Shown here: positions 1 through 8,302 of the stretch, one piece after another
Position numbering within the stretch: the first letter of the stretch is position 1
How the letters are laid out: every line of letters starts with the position of its first letter
Source: Rhizobium album
GTDB lineage: Bacteria; Pseudomonadota; Alphaproteobacteria; Rhizobiales; Rhizobiaceae
Direction: 5' to 3'
Length of the DNA: 64,000 nucleotides
Assembly (NCBI RefSeq): GCF_003122325.1
Contig: NZ_QFBC01000014.1
Location: forward strand, 62,001 to 126,000
Notes under the pieces: model-generated
Database searches by the model: none
Seen by the model: the letters and a program-made list of their open reading frames with translations, nothing else
Told to the model about the DNA's origin: nothing
Made by a program: the position numbers and the translations under genes

Positions 1-681
1 TCGGGTGGACAAAGGCAACGCGTGGCGATCGGCCGTGCGATCATCCGAGAGCCCGGGGTTCTACTCTTCGACGAACCCTTGTCCAACCTCGACGCTCAAC
101 TGCGTCATGACACCCGTATCGAGCTTGCGGACCTCCACCGGCGCATTGGTGCGACAACCGTCTTCGTCACACATGATCAAGTAGAAGCGATGACGCTGGC
201 CGACCGGATTTTGATCTTGAACAAGGGTCAGGTCGAGCAGTTCGACACCCCAAAAGCGATCTACCATAGGCCCGCCTCGGTGTTCGTCGCAAAATTCATT
301 GGTTCACCGCCGATGAACATTCTGCCGGCTCAGGGGGATGGCTCCGTGCTTCGTCTTTCCGACGGGCAGGTGGTTGGCGAATATGGTCTCAAGGGTGATT
401 TTCAGCTTGGTATTCGGCCCGAAAATGTCGTTGTCGAGCAAGGAATGAGTGGCGGCCTAGCAGCACCGGTGCGCTTCCGTGAGGACCTCGGCTCGCACTC
501 CATCATCAGTGTCGATATCGCCGGAACGCCCGTCCGTATCGCCACGCCGTTTGGAGGCGTCGTTCCCGACTACACACGGCTTGCGGTGACCTTCCCGATG
601 AAAGCGCTTCACCTATTCGACGGTCAAACCGGCAAGGCGATCCCGGAAGGTTTTGGCGTCGCGAGCAAGGATGGAAAATGA
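1..681 (+). CDS. ABC transporter ATP-binding protein, 5' truncated (UgpC/MalK type)
   Basis: This is the C-terminal 226 residues of an importer ATPase; the gene begins before the window. The reading frame is open from base 1 with the signature SGGQRQRV, a Walker B (VLLFDEPLSNLD) and the H-loop (VFVTHDQ). A TOBE/OB-type C-terminal region follows, as in MalK/UgpC ATPases for sugars and glycerol phosphates. It would drive uptake at the cytoplasmic face of the inner membrane. It overlaps the phosphodiesterase by ATGA, so the two are translationally coupled; this context favours a glycerophosphodiester or glycerol-phosphate substrate. Substrate identity is inference. Confidence 0.92.
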   Translation, partial: SGGQRQRVAIGRAIIREPGVLLFDEPLSNLDAQLRHDTRIELADLHRRIGATTVFVTHDQVEAMTLADRILILNKGQVEQFDTPKAIYHRPASVFVAKFIGSPPMNILPAQGDGSVLRLSDGQVVGEYGLKGDFQLGIRPENVVVEQGMSGGLAAPVRFREDLGSHSIISVDIAGTPVRIATPFGGVVPDYTRLAVTFPMKALHLFDGQTGKAIPEGFGVASKDGK

Positions 682-1541
682 ACTATTTTGAATACATGGC
701 TGACCCGCACCGCCGTTGCGCCATCGTCGCTCATCGCGGCATCTGGACGGACGCTCCAGAAAACAGCCTGCTTGCGATCCGCCGCGCAATCGAAGCCGGC
801 TATGACGTGGTCGAGATCGATGTTCGGAAAACCTCTGACGGCGAATTCGTGCTGCTGCATGACGATACGCTTGAGCGCGTGGCCGGGATCGACACGGCTC
901 CGGAGCAGATGACGCTGAAAGACCTGACAGGCGTCGCCTTGCGCAACCGTGATGGTGGACCTGAAAACGCCCTTACCGAGGAGATGTTGCCAAGTCTGCG
1001 TGACGTCTTCGAACTCACCCGTGACAGGATCTTCATTCACCTTGACATTAAACACCGGCACGTCATTCCGGACGTTCTCGCCTACGCCAAGGCGTGCGGC
1101 GTCGACAGCCAGGTCGATTTCTGGGCTGATTTGAAAACTGAAGCGGATCTGGATTGGATCCAAGCCAACGTTGTCTCCCAGGGCGTGCCGTTTATAGCGC
1201 GTACGCATCTCGAGCATGACACTGCCGATGAGCAGGTCGAGCTCGTTTTCCGGCTGAAACCTTTCGTCTGCGAAGCGTCGTTCAAGGATCTGTCGCAGAT
1301 CGAGCGCATCCAACAGCGTTTCCACGATGCGGGCATCACACTCTGGGTCAACACGCTCGATTCCGTCGCGTCGCCGGGCTTCACCGACACCGCGGCCCTC
1401 AAGAATCCCGATGCGATCTGGGGCCGCCTGTTGCGTGCCGGGTTCTCTTCGATCCAAACGGACGAGATGGCGGCGCTCAGGAATTATCTCAACTTCGATG
1501 GTGCGGCGAAAAAAGGTTCGCTAAGGAGTATGCGGCGGTGA
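678..1541 (+). CDS. Glycerophosphodiester phosphodiesterase (UgpQ-like)
   Basis: The 287-residue protein has the GDPD signature: HRG at residues 19-21, a D-V-V-E-I-D stretch at 43-48 and a catalytic-type His at 61 (LLHDD). The family hydrolyses glycerophosphodiesters to glycerol 3-phosphate and an alcohol. No signal peptide is seen, so it probably acts in the cytoplasm on imported substrate. The start overlaps the ABC ATPase stop and the end overlaps the next gene by GTGA, so it lies inside a tight operon. The phosphatase two genes downstream suggests the released alcohol or phosphate is processed further. Confidence 0.9.
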   Translation: MNYFEYMADPHRRCAIVAHRGIWTDAPENSLLAIRRAIEAGYDVVEIDVRKTSDGEFVLLHDDTLERVAGIDTAPEQMTLKDLTGVALRNRDGGPENALTEEMLPSLRDVFELTRDRIFIHLDIKHRHVIPDVLAYAKACGVDSQVDFWADLKTEADLDWIQANVVSQGVPFIARTHLEHDTADEQVELVFRLKPFVCEASFKDLSQIERIQQRFHDAGITLWVNTLDSVASPGFTDTAALKNPDAIWGRLLRAGFSSIQTDEMAALRNYLNFDGAAKKGSLRSMRR

Positions 1542-2086
1542 CCAGGATCAGTATTCGTGAGGCGCGGTCAGACGAATTCGGCGCATTGAATGCGATCGAG
1601 ATGGACGCTCTCACGGCCCTGATCGATGCCGGCGTACCCATTCCTGGAGCGCCGACAGCGCTCTCCCACGACATGCTTGGCCGGATTTCCAAGACCGAAT
1701 GCTTGCTGGTCGCTTCTGATGCAACTGACAAACCTGTGGGCTTTATCGCTGCCGAAGTCATCGAGGCGATGTTCTATATTGCCGAAATCGACGTTGTCCG
1801 TAGCTTGCAAGGCAAGGGCATCGGCCGGCGTCTGATCGCTGCAGTCATGTCGGTGGCGAAGAGCAGGGGCTTAACGGGGCTTGCGCTCACCACCTACCGT
1901 TTCGCGCCCTTCAATTATTCCTTCTATCTTTCAATCGGCTTTGAGGAGGCGCAACGCGGCACAATACCGATCTGGTTGCAGCAGCGCCTGGCTGACGAGG
2001 CTAAGAGCGGTCTGCTCACAGAGCGTCGTGTCGCAATGATGCTGATGTTTCCACCCGAACCACGAGGTCCGGCCCATGCAGCTTGA
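1538..2086 (+). CDS. GNAT-family N-acetyltransferase
   Basis: A 182-residue GNAT protein with the acetyl-CoA pyrophosphate-binding motif Q-G-K-G-I-G-R-R after the central beta strand (IDVVRSLQGKG). It begins with GTG, overlapping the previous stop, and its end overlaps the next gene by 11 bases, so it is the third gene of the operon. The acceptor substrate cannot be read from the sequence. Position suggests it modifies a product or an amine handled by this uptake pathway, which is inference only. Confidence 0.82.
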   Translation: MTRISIREARSDEFGALNAIEMDALTALIDAGVPIPGAPTALSHDMLGRISKTECLLVASDATDKPVGFIAAEVIEAMFYIAEIDVVRSLQGKGIGRRLIAAVMSVAKSRGLTGLALTTYRFAPFNYSFYLSIGFEEAQRGTIPIWLQQRLADEAKSGLLTERRVAMMLMFPPEPRGPAHAA

Positions 2087-2984
2087 TCTTCGGGCTATCG
2101 CCGATTGCGTCCGTCAGGCCGCTTGGCGAGAGATTTTACCGCGGTTCCAAGAATCGCGAGATCTGGAACTCGATATTCGCTCAAAAGCGGACGTGAATGA
2201 TCTTGTGACCGCAGCCGACGAAGCTGCCGAACGCTTTCTCAAGCAACAGTTTTCGACACTTCTCCCGCAAGCCTTATTTGTCGGCGAGGAAAGCGCGGCA
2301 CAAGACCCGGGCTTGCTTGATCTGCTGGCTGAAGCTGAACTAGCAGTCGTTGTCGATCCGCTTGACGGAACAGCGAATTTCGTCGCCGGCATGCCTCTGT
2401 TTGGCGTGATGGCTGCCGTCGTTCGACAGGGAAAACCTGTCGCTGGGGTCATCTATGATCCGATGAGCGACGACTGGGTGGTGGCCGAAAAGGGGAGTGG
2501 AGCATTCCTTGTGCGGCCGGATGGAACGGAGCTTCGGCTTTCGATATCCGCGCCAGCACCTCTGTCAGAGATGGTGGGTTATGTCTCGACCGACTTTCTA
2601 CCAGCCCACATCAAGCCGGACATCCTCGCGAAGCTTGCAAAGGCGCGAATGTTTTCAAGCCACCGGTGCGCGGCACACATGTATCGGGCGTTTTCCGGCG
2701 GGCATGGACATTTCGTTTTCTTGGATCGCCTGACACCGTGGGACCATCTTGCTGGAACGCTGATCGTCACCGAAGCGGGTGGCTATGTCAGCTGCCTGGA
2801 TGGAACGCCTTACGACGCGACCAAGCGCAACGGCGCCCTCCTGTCGGCAACAGACCTTGAAAGTTGGGACGCCCTCGTCGGCGAGGTATTTGGTCACCGG
2901 GCTTTAGGATCGAAAAAGCGTCCGCCGAATGCTGCCTTAGACGGACTGTGGCGTGGGATGCATGAATTCAAGAATAACGGCTGA
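2076..2984 (+). CDS. Inositol monophosphatase family protein
   Basis: The 302-residue protein carries the metal- and substrate-binding motifs of Li+-sensitive phosphomonoesterases: GEE at 70-72, DPLDGT at 94-99 and WDH at 222-224. The family (SuhB, CysQ, histidinol phosphatase) removes phosphate from inositol phosphate and related small molecules using Mg2+. It is the last gene of the ABC-GDPD-GNAT operon. With a glycerophosphodiesterase upstream, glycerophosphoinositol or a similar headgroup is a plausible substrate (inference). A large inverted repeat lies just downstream. Confidence 0.88.
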   Translation: MQLDLRAIADCVRQAAWREILPRFQESRDLELDIRSKADVNDLVTAADEAAERFLKQQFSTLLPQALFVGEESAAQDPGLLDLLAEAELAVVVDPLDGTANFVAGMPLFGVMAAVVRQGKPVAGVIYDPMSDDWVVAEKGSGAFLVRPDGTELRLSISAPAPLSEMVGYVSTDFLPAHIKPDILAKLAKARMFSSHRCAAHMYRAFSGGHGHFVFLDRLTPWDHLAGTLIVTEAGGYVSCLDGTPYDATKRNGALLSATDLESWDALVGEVFGHRALGSKKRPPNAALDGLWRGMHEFKNNG

Positions 2985-3030
2985 GGGGGCCGTTATCTGT
3001 CGGCTGGTGCAGTAAAGCCAGCGTTCTCCT

Positions 3031-3089
3031 CCCAGAGAGGTCGCCGTTCAGTCTTTGGCGGACCATGCAGACTGAACGGCGGCTCTGGG
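3031..3089. repeat. Large inverted repeat between two operons
   Basis: Perfect 12-base arms at 3043-3054 and 3069-3080 (GCCGTTCAGTCT and its complement) are flanked by a further 7-base pair of arms at 3031-3037 and 3083-3089. Together they form a long interrupted stem. There is no following T-run, so it is not a typical intrinsic terminator. It could stabilise the end of the upstream mRNA, shape the leader of the downstream gene, or be a rhizobial palindromic repeat element. Confidence 0.7.
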
Positions 3090-3113
3090 CGGTCTGTCAC
3101 GAGGTCCGTTGCG

Positions 3114-4799
3114 ATGCGCGGCCCTAAAGTAAGCGGCATGAATGCGGAGCAGAAATTGCTAGCGACAATCGTCATGATCAACGCCGTCGGAGCCGTAGCC
3201 TTGCTGCTGTTCGGCCTGGCACAGGTGAAGGACGGCGTGTCGCGGGCCTTCGGCGCCAAGCTGCGCACCGGTCTTGCGACCGGCACGCGGAGTGGTCTGC
3301 GTTCCTTCGTTTCGGGCTTCGTCGCCACCATCGCACTGCAGAGCTCAACGGCAACAGCGCTGATGGTGGCTTCCTTCGTTGAGCGTGAGCTGGTCAAGCC
3401 GCGCATGGCGCAGATCGTGCTGCTCGGCGCCAATGTCGGCACCGCCGTCACCGCCTGGATCGTCGCGACCGGTATCGAATGGCTGTCGCCGCTAGTGATC
3501 CTTGCGGGCATCGTGCTCTATCGCAGCGGCTCCACCTCCCGCCAAGGCGGCGGCACGGCGCTGATCGGCATCGGCCTGATGCTGCTGTCGCTTCATCTCC
3601 TGAGCGCCGCGACCGAGCCGATGCGCCAATCGCCGGCACTCGCCGCCTTCATCGGCCTGCTCGACAATGCCTGGCCGGTTGCGCTCGCCTTCTCCGCCGG
3701 CATCGCCTTCATCTCCTCGTCCAGCCTCGCAGCCGTCGTGCTGATCCTGTCACTCGCCTCGACCGGCATTCTGTCTGCCGGACTGATCATCATGCTGGTA
3801 CTCGGCGCCAATCTCGGTGGCGCCATTCCGCCGGTCGTCGCCTCGCTTTCCGGACCGCCATCTGCCAAGCGGGTGACGCTCGGCAACCTGATCGTCCGCG
3901 CCATCGGCTGTGCCATCGCGCTGCCGCTCTCGGGCTATGGCGCCGATATCCTGGAAATGCTGCCACTTTCGCCTGCGAAGCTGCCGGTCGATGCCCATCT
4001 CGGCTTCAACCTGCTGCTCGCTGCCCTCGCCTGGCCGTTCTCGCGGCTGCTGTCGCGGCTCATGATGCGGCTGGTGCCGGAAGATGTGCAGGCCGATAAC
4101 GCGCCGAAATATCTCGACCAGGGCGAGCTCTCGACGCCGGTCGTGGCGCTCGCCAGCGCCACCCGTGAAACGCTCGGCGTCGGCGATCTCATCGAGCGGA
4201 TGCTGATGCGTGCGTCCGACGCCTTCGAGAAGGACGACCTCGCCAAGCTCAAGGAAATCCCGTCGCTCGAAAAGCGCGTCGATAGCCTGCAGCAGGAGGT
4301 GAAGATCTATCTCTCCAAGCTTGGCCGCGAAGGCCTGAGCGAAGAGAACGGCCGCCGCTCGATCGTCATCATCGACTACGCGATCAACCTCGAGCATATC
4401 GGTGACATCATCGAGAAGGGCTTGGCTCCGCAGGTCGCCAAGAAAGCTTCGCTCGGGCTGAAATTCTCCAAAGCCGGCTACGAGGAACTGATGAAGCTCT
4501 TCCACCTGACGATAGACAACCTGCGCATCGCCCAGACGATCTTCGTCACCCGCGACTTGCAACTCGCCAAGCAGATGATGGAAGTGAAGGTCGAGGTCCG
4601 CCGCATGGAGAAACAATCCTCCGAGCGCCATCTCGAACGCCTGCGCGACGGCCGCGCCGACAGCCTGCAGACCAGTTCGCTGCATCTCGACATGCTGCGC
4701 GACCTGAAGCGCATCAACGCCCATATTGTCTCTGTCGCCCATCCGATCATGGATGAACACGGCCTCCTCATCGAAAGCAGGTTACGTGATGTCGGATGA
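3114..4799 (+). CDS. Na+/phosphate cotransporter with PhoU-like C-terminal domain
   Basis: A 561-residue integral membrane protein of the Na/Pi-cotransporter (NptA/YjbB-like) family. It carries the duplicated signature region: QSSTATALM in the first half and a SSSSLAAVVLILSL copy in the second, each among several hydrophobic helices. The last 220 residues form a soluble helical PhoU-like region. The family moves phosphate across the inner membrane, in YjbB mainly outward. The start at 3114 has a GAGG about 9 bases upstream; an internal ATG at 3138 is the alternative. Codon use is more GC-rich than the preceding operon. Its end overlaps the Nudix gene by 11 bases. Confidence 0.88.
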   Translation: MRGPKVSGMNAEQKLLATIVMINAVGAVALLLFGLAQVKDGVSRAFGAKLRTGLATGTRSGLRSFVSGFVATIALQSSTATALMVASFVERELVKPRMAQIVLLGANVGTAVTAWIVATGIEWLSPLVILAGIVLYRSGSTSRQGGGTALIGIGLMLLSLHLLSAATEPMRQSPALAAFIGLLDNAWPVALAFSAGIAFISSSSLAAVVLILSLASTGILSAGLIIMLVLGANLGGAIPPVVASLSGPPSAKRVTLGNLIVRAIGCAIALPLSGYGADILEMLPLSPAKLPVDAHLGFNLLLAALAWPFSRLLSRLMMRLVPEDVQADNAPKYLDQGELSTPVVALASATRETLGVGDLIERMLMRASDAFEKDDLAKLKEIPSLEKRVDSLQQEVKIYLSKLGREGLSEENGRRSIVIIDYAINLEHIGDIIEKGLAPQVAKKASLGLKFSKAGYEELMKLFHLTIDNLRIAQTIFVTRDLQLAKQMMEVKVEVRRMEKQSSERHLERLRDGRADSLQTSSLHLDMLRDLKRINAHIVSVAHPIMDEHGLLIESRLRDVG

Positions 4800-5280
4800 G
4801 CGCCTTTACCGGTCAGCTTTCGCCGATCTGGTCACGGTGACCGGTCAGATACTGCGCGGCGACTGCATTACCCAATACGCGGCGATCTGTGTGCGCGACC
4901 ACGGCGATGACGTTGATATTCTGTTGATCACAAGCCGCGACACCGGTCGATGGGTCATTCCGAAAGGGTGGGGAATGCGCAACAAAAAAGCGCATCAGGT
5001 GGCTCGACGAGAAGCCTGGGAGGAAGCCGGTGTGATCGGAAAGGTGAAGAAGAAGCCGTTCGGCTTCTACACCTATGCGAAGAGGTTACGTGGCGGAGGA
5101 ATTGTGCCAGCAATCGTCCAAGTCCATCTTCTGCATGTGCACGAGACGAGGGCCGACTTTCCGGAACTTGGCCAGCGTGTCGTTCGTTGGTTCAACCCGA
5201 GCGAAGCCGCATCCCTGGTTAAAGAGCCTGAATTGCGCTCCATGGTCCGCCAAGTTCCCGCCTATTTGAACCACCGTTAG
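4789..5280 (+). CDS. Nudix hydrolase
   Basis: A 163-residue Nudix protein that hydrolyses nucleoside-diphosphate-linked or inositol-pyrophosphate-type substrates. The motif runs from G-W-G-M to REAWEEAG. The first Glu of the classical box is Lys here, as seems usual in relatives of the form KGWPM-x-G-[KR]. The catalytic REAWEE is intact. The start at 4789 is chosen because it begins MSDERLYR inside the upstream stop region; a longer reading from 4726 would be buried in the transporter gene. Coupling to a phosphate transporter fits phosphate metabolism, but the substrate is unknown. Confidence 0.85.
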   Translation: MSDERLYRSAFADLVTVTGQILRGDCITQYAAICVRDHGDDVDILLITSRDTGRWVIPKGWGMRNKKAHQVARREAWEEAGVIGKVKKKPFGFYTYAKRLRGGGIVPAIVQVHLLHVHETRADFPELGQRVVRWFNPSEAASLVKEPELRSMVRQVPAYLNHR

Positions 5281-5531
5281 GGGAGGCGTCGCTTCATCCT
5301 TTGCCGCTTGATTGTAAATTCGACGTCAGCGAACTGTGCTCGATGCGAACTTCCAGCAATAGTGCTTCAGCACATTGGGCTCGCCAATGCGCCCCGCAAA
5401 ACGATTGATCTGCGACTTAGGTCTCGCTGCTGTCGATTGGATTTTTCTTGACGTCGGTGTCCGATATCGTCGATTGATCGTGTTCTTAGCGCGCAACGCC
5501 TTGCGCAGCGCTACGATCGAAAGGCCCTCGG

Positions 5532-5990
5532 ATGGACGAAGAAAATCAAAACACGGTAGCGGTTCCGGCTGAAGCGGGTTCCGAAGTCAGCGTTGTCAAG
5601 AAATCTCGATCCGCCGCGAAAGCGAATAAGGCTTCACCGCGTGCGCCGAAAACGGCTGCTAGAGAGCCAGCAATTAGAAAGCTTCGCCGCTATAATGCTG
5701 ACGAAAAAGCCACGATGATACTCGCGATTGACGCGGATCTTCGCGATGGGGCGATGTTGAAGGACGCTGTGGCGAAGGTTGGCATTTCGGACCAGACCTA
5801 TTATCAGTGGAAGAAGGCGGCTAAGGCGTCGGCCGAACCGGAAGCGCAACAGGTCAACAATTCTCCTGCGCTCGAAGATCTGCCCGAACTCGCAGAGCTT
5901 GAAGCTGAAAACGTACGTTTGCGAACGCTATTGGCCCAAAAATTGAAGGACGAAAATGCCGAATTGCGTCGCCGTCTGGGGCTTAAGTAG
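5532..5990 (+). CDS. SyrB-like putative transcriptional regulator
   Basis: A 152-residue basic protein resembling SyrB of Sinorhizobium, a family annotated as regulators of symbiotic genes. A Lys/Ala/Pro-rich N-terminus (1-50) precedes a helix-turn-helix-like core at about 58-98 containing KDAVAKVGISDQTYYQWKKA, similar to transposase OrfA-type HTH. The C-terminus is a heptad-like coiled coil (LEAENVRLRTLL then DENAELRRRLGLK). The upstream 250 bases hold no other gene. It is followed by a second protein with a closely similar C-terminal coil. DNA binding is inferred. Confidence 0.7.
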   Translation: MDEENQNTVAVPAEAGSEVSVVKKSRSAAKANKASPRAPKTAAREPAIRKLRRYNADEKATMILAIDADLRDGAMLKDAVAKVGISDQTYYQWKKAAKASAEPEAQQVNNSPALEDLPELAELEAENVRLRTLLAQKLKDENAELRRRLGLK

Positions 5991-6043
5991 CTCAACATCC
6001 GGCAGCCAGCATGAGCCTGCTCGCGGCATAACAAATACGATCT

Positions 6044-6607
6044 GTGAAAGTGTATATGAGACATCCACAGCGAAACTTCGTCGTTGAGTATAAATCTTCG
6101 CGGCGGCAAGCCCGCCCGGCGAATGCCTCGATCTGGGGGAATGCAAATCTGAAGGAATTGCTTGCGCTTGCAGAGGAGGAAGTTCCGGTGGGCGCGGATA
6201 CGGTGCAGCAGAGCGCACCGGAGGTCGAGGTTTCGACCGCCGGCACAATGGAAGAGAATCGCAGCCACGATTTCGATCAAGCAGTGGTCGCCCCCGAACA
6301 TCCTGATGCCTCGCTTTCATTAGAGCAAAGCCATTCATCGAGCGACGACGTCGCTGACGTCGCTCCCGCAAAATCACGTGAGACTATCGTTAAGCCGAAA
6401 AGAAACCGCCGTCGTTCAGAGCGACTTGGCGCTGATCGCGGCGTACGAGGACACTCTGTAACGGTGACGGGGCAGGACGTCATCACGGACGCTATGCTTG
6501 AAGATCTTGAAGCAGAAAATCTTCGATTAAGATCATTGCTCATCAAGCATTTGCGCGTGCAAAACAAAAAGCTTGCCGCGATGCTCCATCGCGCTGACTC
6601 TCGTTAA
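6044..6607 (+). CDS. SyrB-family-like coiled-coil protein
   Basis: A 187-residue protein whose N-terminus (MRHPQRNFVVEYKSSRRQA from the Met at 6056) and short stretch SIWGNANLKELLALAEE recall rhizobial proteins encoded beside SyrB. Its C-terminal coil (LEAENLRLRSLLIKHL) closely parallels the LEAENVRLRTLL coil of the preceding gene, so the two may heterodimerise. The middle is acidic, low-complexity and probably disordered, followed by a basic patch (KPKRNRRRSERLG). The start could be 6044 or 6056. Function is inferred only from the neighbour. Confidence 0.6.
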   Translation: MKVYMRHPQRNFVVEYKSSRRQARPANASIWGNANLKELLALAEEEVPVGADTVQQSAPEVEVSTAGTMEENRSHDFDQAVVAPEHPDASLSLEQSHSSSDDVADVAPAKSRETIVKPKRNRRRSERLGADRGVRGHSVTVTGQDVITDAMLEDLEAENLRLRSLLIKHLRVQNKKLAAMLHRADSR

Positions 6608-6612
6608 ACGCC

Positions 6613-6639
6613 AAGCCAGTGCCATGCGGCAACTGGCTT
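6613..6639. terminator. Hairpin downstream of SyrB-like pair
   Basis: AAGCCAGT-GCC pairs with GGC-A-ACTGGCTT around a 4-base loop, just after the stop of the SyrB-like gene. There is no clear T-run, so it is either a weak terminator or an mRNA-stabilising hairpin that separates the pair from the hipBA promoter. Confidence 0.45.
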
Positions 6640-6663
6640 GCCCACCGGATCGGGAGCGAATTC

Positions 6664-6759
6664 TATCACCGTTCGGTAATAATCGCACTTGGGGAATTGA
6701 TTTATAACCGTTCGGTGATATTTTATTGCAGAGGCTCAATTTATCACTGAACGGTTATA
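6664..6759 (+). promoter_or_regulatory. hipBA promoter with three palindromic operators
   Basis: Three 18-base near-palindromes of the form TATnACCGwwCGGTnATA start at 6664, 6703 and 6742, exactly 39 bases apart; the third has one base off consensus in one arm. The middle one occupies the 16-base spacer between a -35-like TTGATT (6697-6702) and a -10-like TATTTT (6719-6724). The third ends 3 bases before the hipB GTG. This is the expected layout for HipB autorepression, with cooperative binding across sites. Confidence 0.8.
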
Positions 6760-6762
6760 ATC

Positions 6763-7014
6763 GTGGAAATCCGCAACGTCGACGACATTCGCAAAATCGT
6801 ACGTCTCGAACGGAAACGTCGTGGCCTCACTCAGGCAAGAGCATCCGGGCTCACGGGGTTTTCGCAAAAGTGGTTGTCCGAATTTGAGCGGGGACATGTC
6901 AATCCTCCAGTCGAGATGGTTCTAAAAATCCTCACCACCCTTGGTATTAGGCTCAACGCGGAAATTCCCGGGCAAAAAGCGACCAGCATGCCCGACGATG
7001 AGGCAACCCTCTGA
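6763..7014 (+). CDS. hipB: HipB-like XRE antitoxin/repressor
   Basis: An 83-residue Cro/XRE protein. Its helix-turn-helix covers about 18-70 (LTQARASGLTGFSQKWLSEFERG), as in HipB antitoxins. It should bind the three palindromes immediately upstream and neutralise the HipA kinase. It starts with GTG only three bases past the last operator and is joined to hipA by a TGATG overlap, so the toxin is translationally coupled. Confidence 0.88.
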   Translation: MEIRNVDDIRKIVRLERKRRGLTQARASGLTGFSQKWLSEFERGHVNPPVEMVLKILTTLGIRLNAEIPGQKATSMPDDEATL

Positions 7015-8297
7015 TGCCGGCGTCGGTCCGATTGTACGGCTTGCCCGTGGGGACGCTTGACGTTGCTCGCGACGGCCGACTTTCCTTCGTTTATGAAAAG
7101 GATTGGCTCGAAAGTGCGGATTCCGATGGAAAGCATCATCCGCTATCCTTGAGTTTGCCTTTTCGAGCAGAGCTGTTCGATCAGGATCAGGCAGGTCCCT
7201 TTTTTGATGGACTTCTTCCCGACAACAACGCCGTGCGCGAACAACTCGCGCGGCACTTTCAGGTTGACGCAAGAGACGATTTTGCGCTGCTTTATGAACT
7301 TGGCGCCGATTGCCCGGGTGCTGTGACAATTCTTCCGTCAGGCGCAGACGTCATTCCAGAAGAGCGCGTGCGGCCCGAATATCATCTCATGCCGGATGAG
7401 GAACTCGCAGGCTACATCAAGGATTTGCCGCGACGGCCACTATTCGTGGATGCCGATGGCGAACTCAGACTGTCGCTGGCAGGCATGCATCACAAGGCGG
7501 CATTGCTTCAAGTTGGAAAATCCTTGGCCCTTCCCAAAGGTCGTACTCCGACGACCCATATCGTCAAGATCGATATCGAAGGCTTGCAGGATTCGCTGCG
7601 TGTCGAGCATTTCTGCCTGGAGATTGCGCGTTCCGTTGGCCTCGATACGGTCAAGTCCTCTGTCCAGATCGCCGACGGAGTGCCATTTCTGCTGATCGCC
7701 CGCTATGATCGCACCGTCGGGGAATTCGGTGGGCAACGTTACATTAGGCGCCTCCATCAGGAGGATTTTTGTCAGGCAATGGGGCGCTTTCCGCGAGAAA
7801 AATACGAGAAAGACGGTGGCCCTGGCTGGGCGGAGTGCTTTGAACTCCTCAGCAGAACCGTCGACCCCGCCGCGTCAAGAATTGAACTCCTGAGGCGCGC
7901 GATCTTCCAGTTCCTGATCGGCAATCCAGACGCCCATGCCAAGAATTATTCCCTGGTCTATCGCGCCGATGGAATCCACCTCAGCAAGCTTTACGACGTC
8001 AACAACGCCGCGGCGTTTCGGGCGAACTACAAGGAGCAACGTCCGCGTCTCGCCATGTTTGTCGGCGGCGAGCGGGATCCGTCCGCCCTGACGGTCGAGC
8101 ACTGGACGACGTTTGCCCGCGACGTCGCGATTACACCTGCGATCGTTCGCGAGGAATTGCGTGCGATGGCCAAACAGATGGCGTTGACGGTGATCGACGT
8201 TCGGAAGAGCTTCGACGGAACGCCAGCCGACACAGCGCTGCTTGACCTCGCTTGTGACGACATTTCCGAGCGGTGCGATAAGGTCCTCGCCTGGTAA
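7014..8297 (+). CDS. hipA: HipA-family Ser/Thr kinase toxin
   Basis: A 427-residue HipA kinase. In E. coli HipA phosphorylates glutamyl-tRNA synthetase and causes growth arrest. Visible motifs are a P-loop-like SLAGMHHKAAL at about 155-165, the catalytic loop NPDAHAKNYS at about 304-313 with the Asp of DAH, and the metal-binding LYDV about 20 residues later. Full length is close to the family norm, so it is probably active. Its antitoxin lies directly upstream. It opens a stretch rich in defence-like genes. Confidence 0.9.
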   Translation: MPASVRLYGLPVGTLDVARDGRLSFVYEKDWLESADSDGKHHPLSLSLPFRAELFDQDQAGPFFDGLLPDNNAVREQLARHFQVDARDDFALLYELGADCPGAVTILPSGADVIPEERVRPEYHLMPDEELAGYIKDLPRRPLFVDADGELRLSLAGMHHKAALLQVGKSLALPKGRTPTTHIVKIDIEGLQDSLRVEHFCLEIARSVGLDTVKSSVQIADGVPFLLIARYDRTVGEFGGQRYIRRLHQEDFCQAMGRFPREKYEKDGGPGWAECFELLSRTVDPAASRIELLRRAIFQFLIGNPDAHAKNYSLVYRADGIHLSKLYDVNNAAAFRANYKEQRPRLAMFVGGERDPSALTVEHWTTFARDVAITPAIVREELRAMAKQMALTVIDVRKSFDGTPADTALLDLACDDISERCDKVLAW

Positions 8298-8302
8298 CCG
8301 TT

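Noticed and set aside
3750-4760. 336-codon minus-strand frame opposite the Na/Pi cotransporter
   Set aside because: Antisense to a well-conserved membrane protein gene, and with shadow-like composition.
4968-5060. Loss of the first Nudix-box Glu as evidence of an inactive enzyme
   Set aside because: Relatives with the KGWPM-type box also carry Lys or Arg there, and the catalytic REAWEE is intact.
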